A DNA stretch of 10,103 nt from JBOFMT01 sp051658525. GTDB taxonomy: Bacteria; Bacillota_I; Bacilli_A; Erysipelotrichales; Erysipelotrichaceae. The stretch covers positions 1 to 10,103 of the forward strand of contig JBOFMT010000039.1 of NCBI GenBank assembly GCA_051658525.1, written 5' to 3'. The translations under genes and the position numbers were made by a program. The notes beneath the pieces were generated by a model. The model searched no databases and was not told the DNA's origin. It saw only the letters and a list, made by a program, of their open reading frames with translations. Below, in pieces: positions 1 to 5,620 of the stretch (within the stretch, counting starts at the first letter, position 1; the number at the start of each line of letters is the position of its first letter).

Positions 1-11
1 GAATTGATGTT

Positions 12-35
12 TCCTATTTAGTTTTCAAAGAACAA
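12..35 (-). promoter_or_regulatory. boxA-like leader element of a stable-RNA (rRNA) operon
   Basis: Read leftward, this stretch contains TTGTTCTTTGAAAACT followed by AAATAGG. It is very like the boxA-containing leader and spacer sequence found before 16S and 23S rRNA in Bacillota, where it recruits the Nus antitermination complex. It lies about 35-55 bases downstream of the strong promoter at 67-95, so a leader position before 16S fits better than a 16S-23S spacer. The rRNA genes themselves would be beyond the left edge and are not visible. Confidence 0.7.
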
Positions 36-66
36 CGGTTACGCTTTGTTTCCTTAGCGCTTGTAT

Positions 67-95
67 ATAATACCAATTCTAGCCCAACAAGTCAA
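67..95 (-). promoter_or_regulatory. Strong rRNA-type promoter firing leftward
   Basis: The -35 is TTGACT (90-95) and the -10 is TATTAT (67-72), with an exact 17-base spacer. Upstream (about 96-130) is very A/T rich, with a run of eight A and eight T around CGC, as expected of an UP element. The bases after the -10 (ATACAAGCGCTAAGGAAA) closely match those at the tRNA promoter at 9445-9491. With the boxA-like leader just downstream, an rRNA operon promoter under growth-rate or stringent control is the natural reading. The start site is inferred near base 60-62. Confidence 0.8.
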
Positions 96-175
96 CAAAA
101 AAAACGCTTTTTTTTCAGTATTTTTGCACGTATTTTTCATTTATAACAACGCCTCTCAGTGGGTAATTTAACACT

Positions 176-204
176 AAAAAAAATAACCAACTCTGTTGGT
201 TATT
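176..204 (-). terminator. Factor-independent terminator of ntdp
   Basis: A perfect 10-bp stem (182-191 with 195-204) has a 3-base loop and is followed, in the leftward direction, by eight T. The stem includes the stop codon and last base pairs of the upstream gene, so the gene ends inside its own terminator. It also insulates ntdp from the rRNA promoter that follows. Confidence 0.9.
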
Positions 205-736
205 GCGCATGTGGTAATGCTTTTTGGTAGACGTCGAATAATCGTTTAATTTCATCTTCATGAAACGGTGAACTTTCAGCCTCGATATCTTTCAATAAAA
301 TGTTGAGCCACTTATGAATTGCAGTGTGTAATTCTGGAGCGTAATCCATTTGCATACTATGCTCTTCGTATTCATCTTCATCAACTACAATGACTTTACG
401 TTGTGGATTAATTTTCACATCCAAATCATAATCAATGTTTTTTAATGCTTCCCCATCATAAATACTTGGCGATGCTAGATTACAGTAATAAAAGATTCCT
501 GATTTTCGAATCATGCAAATAACATTATACCAACGATCTGGATAAAAGAAACAGATTGCTGGTTCTCTGGTAATCCACGTTCGCCCATCCGCTTCAATCA
601 CTGTCGATTTATCCGTAACTGCTACAATACGTTGCGCATTGCTTTCTAAAACAAATCCTTTCGACCAGGTCCGATGGAGGCTACCATCATGTTTAAAGCT
701 TTGAATATATATTTGAGAATGTACTTTTGGTAACAT
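200..736 (-). CDS. ntdp: Nucleoside tri-/diphosphate phosphatase, DUF402/YgaC family
   Basis: This 178-residue cytosolic protein matches Bacillus subtilis YgaC (about 176 residues) along nearly its full length. Conserved blocks seen are GRTWITREPA (51-60), FYYCNLASP (82-90), IDYDLDV (101-107) and DEDEYEEH (119-126). The acidic residues in the last two are the expected metal-binding set. Characterised members (Staphylococcus Ntdp) are metal-dependent enzymes that release phosphate from NTPs and NDPs; the physiological role is unclear. The start at 736 is chosen because GGGGGTGA lies 6-7 bases before it. A longer frame begins 12 codons earlier at 772, but its first codons contain this ribosome binding site. 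The gene is monocistronic: it has its own terminator and is divergent from the sulfoxide reductase gene. Confidence 0.9.
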   Translation of the reverse strand: MLPKVHSQIYIQSFKHDGSLHRTWSKGFVLESNAQRIVAVTDKSTVIEADGRTWITREPAICFFYPDRWYNVICMIRKSGIFYYCNLASPSIYDGEALKNIDYDLDVKINPQRKVIVVDEDEYEEHSMQMDYAPELHTAIHKWLNILLKDIEAESSPFHEDEIKRLFDVYQKALPHAQ

Positions 737-751
737 TCCATCACCCCCTTC

Positions 752-780
752 TTTTATTTCTTGCTCAATCATTATATACT
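752..780. promoter_or_regulatory. Candidate divergent promoters for ntdp and the sulfoxide reductase gene
   Basis: The 80-bp gap between the divergent genes holds overlapping -10 candidates. Leftward there is a perfect TATAAT at 771-776; rightward there is TATACT at 775-780. Neither has a convincing -35 at 17 bases: the leftward one is a T-run and the rightward one is TTTTAT. If both are used, the two promoters physically overlap and polymerases would compete. Confidence 0.4.
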
Positions 781-816
781 ATTTGTAGCATTAAAAAAAT
801 AGACAAAGGAGATTTT

Positions 817-1299
817 ATGTTTCAAACAACACAATATAGCGGATCAAACAAAGACAACTTTGCCCTTGTTTTAGCGCAAGCAAAAGCACTAATTAGTGAT
901 GAACCTGACATGATTGCTAACATGGCAAATCTTTCTAGCCTGCTCTATCATTTTTTAGATGATGTGAATTGGGCTGGATTTTACCTTTATAAAGAAGACC
1001 AGCTTGTACTTGGACCATTTCAAGGAAAAAGCGCATGCACGCGTATCCCATTACACAAAGGTGTTTGCGGTGCTGCAGCTAGCAATCGTAAAACGATGCA
1101 CATTGATGATGTACACGCTTTTCCAGGACATATCGCTTGTGATGCTGCAAGTCAATCCGAGGTTGTTGTTCCCATTTTATACAACAACCAACTGATTGGT
1201 GTGCTCGATATCGATGCTCCGATTCCCGCTCGCTTTTCCAGTGATGACGTTGCTTTTTTAGAGGCGATTGTAGCTGTCCTAATCACAAGTTTTTCATAA
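817..1299 (+). CDS. msrC: Free methionine-(R)-sulfoxide reductase (GAF-domain fRMsr)
   Basis: A 160-residue single GAF-domain protein that reduces free L-methionine-(R)-sulfoxide, repairing oxidised methionine in the cytosol with electrons from thioredoxin. The three family cysteines are present at C74 (SACTRI), C84 (GVCG) and C108 (HIACDAAS). Their 10- and 24-residue spacings equal those of the Escherichia coli enzyme (C84, C94, C118). Other family marks are NWAGFYL (51-57), LGPFQGK (65-71) and GVLDIDAP. The start at 817 follows AAAGGAG with good spacing; an in-frame extension back to 727 runs through the divergent promoter region and is not used. It is monocistronic and convergent with the AAC(3)-fold gene, sharing a two-way terminator. 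Confidence 0.93.
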   Translation: MFQTTQYSGSNKDNFALVLAQAKALISDEPDMIANMANLSSLLYHFLDDVNWAGFYLYKEDQLVLGPFQGKSACTRIPLHKGVCGAAASNRKTMHIDDVHAFPGHIACDAASQSEVVVPILYNNQLIGVLDIDAPIPARFSSDDVAFLEAIVAVLITSFS

Positions 1300-1302
1300 C
1301 AT

Positions 1303-1344
1303 AAAAAACATGGAAGTCTTACATAAGACAATCCATGTTTTTTT
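1303..1344. terminator. Two-way terminator between convergent genes
   Basis: A long hairpin pairs AAAAAACATGGA (1303-1314) with its exact complement (1332-1343), plus an inner 6-bp stem GTCTTA/TAAGAC around a 2-base centre. A-tracts and T-tracts flank both sides, so it can terminate the rightward reductase gene and the leftward AAC(3)-fold gene. Its left-reading end overlaps the stop codon of the latter. Confidence 0.9.
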
Positions 1345-2104
1345 ATACTACTTGATAACACCCAATCGCTACTTCTTTTGCTGGTTGCAACGGCATCATC
1401 AAGAGTGCTCCGGTTCCCAAACGATATTGGCTGACATAACCTTTTTCTACGAGAACTTCTTGTAACAACGTTGCAATACGTTCATCAAAATCTAGTTCTA
1501 GCATAGAAACCCAACGCACTTGTTGCTTGGACTGTATCGGATGACTTTGAATTTCAATTGCACTATTCGCATATTCATATTGAAAGAGTTTTAAGGCCGT
1601 GTTATTCGATAACTTACTACCTAACAAAAGTGTCTTCCCTTGTAATTTACACACTTTTCCAATCGGAGATTCCCCAGACAAACCAAAATGCAAAGGGTGT
1701 TTCTCACAAATCAGTTTTGCATATTTTCCCCACGCTGCAAAGGAGAAGCGAGGATGATTACTTCGCACAACCCCTTCACTCAATAAAAATTGCGTGTATA
1801 AGGATTCCTTACTTTCCGGTAAGCTTGTCTTTTTATGAAAGTATGCAACCTCTTGTTTTACATATTCCCATTCTTCCCTTTCCACTTCACCTCGTTGCGA
1901 AGCAAGATTAGTAAACGTTGGCATTACAATCGTACCTTCGTACCCAATGCATTCTTGTAAGGCAGAAATGACCATTTGTTCTTTCCCCACCCATAAGCCA
2001 ACATCGGCTAAATCCGCTTCCACATATACTACATCACCTGTTTGAATATCCAATTGATGCAGTGCTTGTTTCAACATTTCTTTTGTTATACTCATTTTTT
2101 GCAT
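1343..2104 (-). CDS. AAC(3)-fold N-acetyltransferase-like protein with altered active-site motif
   Basis: A 253-residue protein of the aminoglycoside 3-N-acetyltransferase (antibiotic_NAT/YokD) fold. Family blocks seen are EGTIVMPTFT (56-65), SNHPRFSFAAWGKYA (115-129), HPLHFGLSGESPIGKV (136-151) and KTLLLGS (157-163). Known members transfer acetyl from acetyl-CoA to an amino group. The normal T-x-L-H-x-x-E motif is here TALKLFQ (169-175), with Lys at the His place and Gln at the Glu place, so drug acetylation should not be assumed. The start codon overlaps the stop of the YutG-like gene by one base (TAATG) and has no clear Shine-Dalgarno, so translation is probably coupled. A second Met three codons in is an alternative start. 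The gene ends in the two-way terminator. Confidence 0.75.
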   Translation of the reverse strand: MQKMSITKEMLKQALHQLDIQTGDVVYVEADLADVGLWVGKEQMVISALQECIGYEGTIVMPTFTNLASQRGEVEREEWEYVKQEVAYFHKKTSLPESKESLYTQFLLSEGVVRSNHPRFSFAAWGKYAKLICEKHPLHFGLSGESPIGKVCKLQGKTLLLGSKLSNNTALKLFQYEYANSAIEIQSHPIQSKQQVRWVSMLELDFDERIATLLQEVLVEKGYVSQYRLGTGALLMMPLQPAKEVAIGCYQVV

Positions 2105-2565
2105 TAGCGAGAATGTGCAATCTTAGATGCCGCTGCAGCAGCAATTGCTCCAACAATGTCATCCAAAAAGGTATTGCACTGACCCCCTTTCTCATTCAAT
2201 GTTCCAATGATCAAAGGCTTCACTTTATCAATATATCCATAGTTCGTAAGTGCAATGGAACCATATAAGTTACAAATTCCATAAGCCAATACTTCATCAA
2301 CACCATATAAACCTTCATCGTGCACGATGATATCGCGCAATCTTGGAAAATCTTCCATACGCGTATCTGCGGCAATATCCAAGAAAATACCAGTTTTTAC
2401 CGCATGTTGTACTTCGCGTTTATTTAATACGTCACTAACAACCGCCAAAGCAACACCCATCGTTAAATCTGGTACATACTTGAGTTGTAAGAACAATACG
2501 CATTCCGCAATATCTTGTAATGTTACACCTCTGGATTCCAATAATGCTACACATGATTCATACAT
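2104..2565 (-). CDS. YutG/PgpA-family protein (phosphatidylglycerophosphatase A-like)
   Basis: A 153-residue protein strongly like Bacillus YutG, the Gram-positive branch of the PgpA superfamily. Shared stretches include DEGLYGVDEVLA (83-94), YGSIALTNYGYIDKVKP (101-117) and NTFLDDIVGAIAAAAAS (131-147). PgpA of enteric bacteria removes phosphate from phosphatidylglycerophosphate to give phosphatidylglycerol; the YutG branch lacks obvious membrane spans and its substrate is less sure. The ATG at 2565 is preferred because GAGGTG sits 6 bases before it. A GTG three codons upstream (2574) lies inside that ribosome binding site. It is followed by the AAC(3)-fold gene with a one-base stop/start overlap, so the two form one transcript. 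Confidence 0.85.
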   Translation of the reverse strand: MYESCVALLESRGVTLQDIAECVLFLQLKYVPDLTMGVALAVVSDVLNKREVQHAVKTGIFLDIAADTRMEDFPRLRDIIVHDEGLYGVDEVLAYGICNLYGSIALTNYGYIDKVKPLIIGTLNEKGGQCNTFLDDIVGAIAAAAASKIAHSR

Positions 2566-2590
2566 TGTAATCACCTCATCCTTTTCTTTG

Positions 2591-2619
2591 ATTATATAGA
2601 AAAAAAGTGGAAGTTTCCA
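2591..2619 (-). promoter_or_regulatory. Candidate promoter for the YutG-AAC(3) pair, nested in a terminator
   Basis: The -10 is a perfect TATAAT (2591-2596) and a weak -35 TGGAAA (2614-2619) lies exactly 17 bases away. The -35 falls in the stem of the upstream EF-G-like gene's terminator, and the spacer holds its T-tract. The first gene's ribosome binding site follows at once. This would restart transcription right where the upstream operon stops. Confidence 0.5.
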
Positions 2620-2624
2620 CTTTT
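2600..2624 (-). terminator. Terminator of the ank/EF-G-like operon
   Basis: A 10-bp perfect inverted repeat (2603-2612 with 2615-2624; AAAAGTGGAA type, best drawn with a 4-base loop) is followed leftward by seven T. It starts four bases after the TAG stop of the EF-G-like gene and separates it from the YutG-like gene. Confidence 0.85.
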
Positions 2625-2628
2625 AATC

Positions 2629-4707
2629 CTATTCTTCTTCTACTTTTACATTTTCTAGTAATTTTTCAGCTATTTGACTCGGTACTGGCAAATATTCCGT
2701 AAGTTCTTGCTCATAGGTTGCGCTTCCTTGCGTCATTTGTCGTAAATCCATCGCATATTCTAACATTTCAGATAATGGAGCTTTGGCTGTAATCCATTGT
2801 GCATCATCAACCAAGTCCATACCTTCAATTGCACCGCGTCGTTTATTCAGATCACCGATCACAACTCCGGTATATTCTTCTTCGACCAACACCTTTACAC
2901 GCACGTATGGTTCTAACAAGATTGGTTTGGCTTTGGCAATTCCATCTTTGTAGGCCAATCGCGCAGCAAGTTTAAACGCCATTTCACTTGAATCAACATC
3001 ATGGTACTTTCCATCGAACAAGGTAGCTTTGACGCGAACTACTTTATATCCACCCAAGAGCCCTTTTTCCATACTTTCCAACAATCCAGTTTCTACTGCT
3101 GGGAAGTAGTTTCTCGGAACGGCTCCTCCAAAGACACGTTCTTCAAATACCATATCCTCTTGATCTTCCATTGGCTCAAATTCCACAAATACATGAGCAA
3201 ATTGGCCATGTCCACCCGATTGTTTTTTATGTCGACCTTCACCAACACTTTTCCCTTTAATTGTTTCTCGATAGGCAACCTTTGGTTTCTCTAGCGTAAC
3301 ATCAACTTTATATTTACTCTTCATTTTTGTTAAGATAACATCCAAATGTTGATCCCCGATTGCATAAACTAAATTTTGCTTGGTTTCCGGATTGTACGTC
3401 ACTTTGAACGTTGGATCCTCTTCTGCCATCTTTGCCAATGTAGCATTGAGTTTGTCTTCATCATTTTTCGATTTCGGTTCTACCGCTTTTACAAACATCG
3501 GTTGTGAGAATGGAATTTGATCATGCATCACACGTCGATGTTTTGCACACAAAGTATCATTGGTTCCCGATACATCTAACTTAGCGATTACACCAATATC
3601 ACCCGTAAATAGTTTCCCTACTGCTGTTTGATGCTTTCCTTTAATAACAAAGAGTTGCCCAACTTTTTCAAGTTGATCTTTTTGGGTATTATACACCATA
3701 GAATCGCTTGTTAAAACACCACTTTTCACCTTAATATATGACATCTTTCCAACAAAGGGATCAATTACCGTTTTAAAGATTAATGCGCTAAAATCCTCCG
3801 ACTCACTTCGTGCTAACGCTACACGTTCTTTTCGCTCGACATCGAATACTTCAACTTCACCCTTTTCACTAAATACTGGGAACAGTTCATTGATTAACGT
3901 AAGCAAACGCTCTATCCCAACCATTTGTGTCGCACTTCCGCTATAAATAGGATGAATTTCCCCACTGCGAATGCCTAATTTCAATCCCTTAGCAATTTCT
4001 TCTTCCGTAAATGACTCCCCTGAGAAGTATTTTTCCATTAATGCATCATCACTCATCGCAATTGATTCAAAGATTTGATCACGATACGTATCAATCAAGG
4101 CAACCATATCTTCTGGAACAGGAGCATAGTTTGTTTTACTTGCTAGACTTCCTTCATAGTACCATGCCTTATTACTTAGAATATTTACCGTTCCAACGAT
4201 GCGATTGTTTTCTTTGATTGGAACTTCAAATGGAAACACCATTGCGCCCAATTGTTCACGTAGCGTTGTATAAACAGTTTCAAAACTAACTTCTGCTTCA
4301 TCCAATTTATTGATAAATAGTAAGCTCGGTATCTTTTTATGCGCTAGTTGTTTCCAAATACGCTTACACCCACCGCTTACTGGATTTTTTCCATCAATAA
4401 CCAAAAGTGCCGCATCTGCGATATTGACTGCACTTTCATATTCTCCGACAAAATCGATATAACCTGGTGTATCGATAAAATTAACTTTTCGCTCTTCCCA
4501 CTCAATCGGGACAATGGAAGCATATAAACTCATACGTCGCTTGATTTCTTCTGGATCGACATCCAAGATATTATCGTTTTTATTTCCTACAAAGCGTTCC
4601 AAACTATTGGAATAGCGTACCACACTTTCCAACACACTTGTTTTTCCACTCCCTACATGCCCAATCACCACTAGGTTACGCACTTCATTCGATTGATAAT
4701 CTCTCAT
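2629..4707 (-). CDS. EF-G-like translational GTPase (EF-G-2/FusA2 type)
   Basis: A 692-residue protein with the full EF-G domain order. G1 is GHVGSGKT (16-23), switch I is RRMS (57-60), G3 is DTPGYIDF (79-86), G4 is NKLD (133-136), and a GSAT element near 255 serves as G5. Domain IV carries HKKQSGG (493-499) and YHDVDSSEMAFK (568-579), followed by domain V. Canonical EF-G has AHIDAGKT, RGIT and DTPGH; here the catalytic His is Tyr and the switch Thr is Ser. Those changes mark the EF-G-2 paralogue group (as in Thermus EF-G-2), so this is very likely a second copy beside a standard fusA elsewhere. It is too long and wrong in motifs for a Tet(M)-type protein. The ribosome-facing domain IV tip is retained, so it should bind ribosomes; the exact role is unknown. 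GGGAGGAA precedes the ATG. It follows the ankyrin gene by 21 bp, so they are co-transcribed. Confidence 0.88.
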   Translation of the reverse strand: MRDYQSNEVRNLVVIGHVGSGKTSVLESVVRYSNSLERFVGNKNDNILDVDPEEIKRRMSLYASIVPIEWEERKVNFIDTPGYIDFVGEYESAVNIADAALLVIDGKNPVSGGCKRIWKQLAHKKIPSLLFINKLDEAEVSFETVYTTLREQLGAMVFPFEVPIKENNRIVGTVNILSNKAWYYEGSLASKTNYAPVPEDMVALIDTYRDQIFESIAMSDDALMEKYFSGESFTEEEIAKGLKLGIRSGEIHPIYSGSATQMVGIERLLTLINELFPVFSEKGEVEVFDVERKERVALARSESEDFSALIFKTVIDPFVGKMSYIKVKSGVLTSDSMVYNTQKDQLEKVGQLFVIKGKHQTAVGKLFTGDIGVIAKLDVSGTNDTLCAKHRRVMHDQIPFSQPMFVKAVEPKSKNDEDKLNATLAKMAEEDPTFKVTYNPETKQNLVYAIGDQHLDVILTKMKSKYKVDVTLEKPKVAYRETIKGKSVGEGRHKKQSGGHGQFAHVFVEFEPMEDQEDMVFEERVFGGAVPRNYFPAVETGLLESMEKGLLGGYKVVRVKATLFDGKYHDVDSSEMAFKLAARLAYKDGIAKAKPILLEPYVRVKVLVEEEYTGVVIGDLNKRRGAIEGMDLVDDAQWITAKAPLSEMLEYAMDLRQMTQGSATYEQELTEYLPVPSQIAEKLLENVKVEEE

Positions 4708-4728
4708 CTTATTTCCTCCCTTCGCTTG

Positions 4729-5397
4729 TTACGCTAAAATCGGTTTCAATTCTGCAAAATTATATTCACGAACATAATGAATCGCTTTGTTTCCAGATGC
4801 ATCTACTAATTCTTTATCGGCACCCGCATGTAGTAAATACTCGACCAATGCAAAGTATCCTCCATAGGCTGCACGCATCAACGCCGAGCACCCGGTATGA
4901 TCTTGTAAATTTACATTTGCACCTTTCGCAATGAGCAAGTGAATGGCATCTTTTTTAAAAGCAATACAAGCTTCCATTAATGCGGTACGTCCTTTATAAT
5001 CTTGTGCATCAACTTGTGCTCCTGCATCTAGTAATAACTGCATCGTTTGATCTTGTCCCAAGAAGCTTGCACGCATGAGTGCCGTACGTCCATTCTCATC
5101 AGCTGCATCAAAGTTAGCACCCAAATCCAATAAACGTTGCACCACGTCTACATGCCCTTTTTTCGCTGCACCCATCAAAGCCGTTTTTCCTTTATCATCA
5201 ACCAAATTCACATCTGCACCGTGTTCCAACAACAATAAAACAATGGATTGAAATCCGCGTTTACTCGCTTTCATCAATGCAGTACGCCCATTTCCATCTT
5301 TCACATTGACATCCGCTCCTGCTTGAATTGCCTGTTCCACAAAGTGTAAGTCACCAACTGTTGCATACTTCATTAAATTTTGATGTTTTTGATCCAT
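4729..5397 (-). CDS. Ankyrin-repeat protein, cytosolic
   Basis: A 222-residue protein made almost wholly of ankyrin repeats: an N-cap (about 5-33), five 33-residue repeats (about 35-67, 69-101, 102-134, 135-167 and 168-200) and a degenerate C-cap. Each repeat carries a G-[RKC]-[TS]-ALM core in place of the usual TPLH, and most end in GA(D/N)(V)(N/D). No signal peptide, membrane span or enzymatic domain is present, so it is a protein-binding scaffold with an unknown partner. AAGGAGGA sits 8 bases before the ATG. The stop is 21 bp before the EF-G-like start, and that gene's ribosome binding site lies in the gap. Upstream is a small ORF ending in a terminator with no room for a promoter after it. 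Co-transcription with a translation GTPase suggests, but does not show, that the partner is that GTPase or the ribosome. Confidence 0.88.
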   Translation of the reverse strand: MDQKHQNLMKYATVGDLHFVEQAIQAGADVNVKDGNGRTALMKASKRGFQSIVLLLLEHGADVNLVDDKGKTALMGAAKKGHVDVVQRLLDLGANFDAADENGRTALMRASFLGQDQTMQLLLDAGAQVDAQDYKGRTALMEACIAFKKDAIHLLIAKGANVNLQDHTGCSALMRAAYGGYFALVEYLLHAGADKELVDASGNKAIHYVREYNFAELKPILA

Positions 5398-5418
5398 TTC
5401 TAGTTCCTCCTTAGATCA

Positions 5419-5526
5419 TCAAAAAAAAGAACGCAAGGCATCCTCGCGTTCATGATTAAAATATAGTTCCATGCTGAAAACTCTTGTAACGATAAGGGGA
5501 TTCACTTTTAAGACATTGCTTGCCAT
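5419..5526 (-). CDS. 35-residue small ORF, possible leader peptide of ank/EF-G-like operon
   Basis: ATG to TGA encodes 35 residues, beginning MASNVLKVNPLIVTRV and ending ALRSFF. I do not recognise it. AAGGATGTGA stands about 10 bases before the ATG, a usable though not ideal ribosome binding site. Codons 26-33 form the stem of the terminator at 5421-5451, and the T-tract supplies the last Ser/Phe codons and part of the TGA. A candidate promoter lies 24-50 bases upstream. A ribosome at the end of this ORF would cover the hairpin, the arrangement expected of a leader peptide that controls read-through into ank. Alternatives are a free-standing small protein, or a chance frame in a terminated RNA leader. 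It has no run of one regulatory amino acid. Confidence 0.5.
   Translation of the reverse strand: MASNVLKVNPLIVTRVFSMELYFNHEREDALRSFF
5421..5451 (-). terminator. Terminator/attenuator in front of ank
   Basis: A 10-bp stem with one G-U pair (5442-5451 with 5429-5438) and a 3-base loop is followed leftward by eight T. It is a good factor-independent terminator. It lies only about 20 bp before the ankyrin start codon and inside the end of the 35-codon ORF. No promoter fits between it and ank. Confidence 0.85.
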
Positions 5527-5549
5527 AAATATCACATCCTTATAGCTAT

Positions 5550-5577
5550 ATATTACTATAAACACAAAATATTGCAA
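5550..5577 (-). promoter_or_regulatory. Candidate promoter of the small ORF-ank-EF-G-like unit
   Basis: A -35 TTGCAA (5572-5577) and a -10 TAATAT (5550-5555) are separated by 16 bases. The -10 matches the consensus at four of six positions, so this is a moderate prediction. Transcription would start near 5543, leaving a short 5' leader before the small ORF. The -35 is covered by the cre-like box. Confidence 0.45.
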
Positions 5578-5586
5578 GCGTTTACA
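5573..5586 (-). promoter_or_regulatory. cre-like box (CcpA operator candidate)
   Basis: TGTAAACGCTTGCA matches the cre consensus TGWAANCGNTNWCA at 13 of 14 positions (G at the W position). It overlaps the predicted -35, a position where CcpA binding would repress. The site lies between the U32 gene's terminator and the promoter of the ank unit, so the ank unit is the only sensible target. Confidence 0.55.
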
Positions 5587-5596
5587 TCATATATAT

Positions 5597-5620
5597 AAAA
5601 AAAGTCCGCACGGGACTTTT
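5597..5620 (-). terminator. Terminator of the exporter-U32 operon
   Basis: A perfect 8-bp stem (AAAAGTCC with GGACTTTT; 5600-5607 and 5613-5620) has a 5-base loop and seven T on the leftward side. The stem overlaps the TAA stop of the U32 gene. Confidence 0.9.

Noticed and set aside
97..115. A8-CGC-T8 palindrome as a terminator
   Set aside because: The stem is only A-T pairs and it sits directly upstream of a strong -35; an UP-element role explains it better.
727..816. N-terminal extension of the sulfoxide reductase to 727
   Set aside because: It runs through the divergent promoter region and the ntdp ribosome binding site, lacks its own site, and the ATG at 817 has AAAGGAG at the right distance.
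1343..2104. Calling this gene an aminoglycoside resistance determinant
   Set aside because: The fold fits, but the canonical His and Glu are Lys and Gln, and no mobile or resistance context is present.
3001..3294. Rightward open frame inside the EF-G-like gene
   Set aside because: It lies wholly antisense to conserved domain IV coding sequence, with no ribosome binding site or recognisable protein features.
2629..4707. Tet(M)-type ribosome protection protein
   Set aside because: Its length and G-motifs (GHVGSGKT, DTPGY) fit EF-G-2; Tet proteins are near 640 residues and keep DTPGH.
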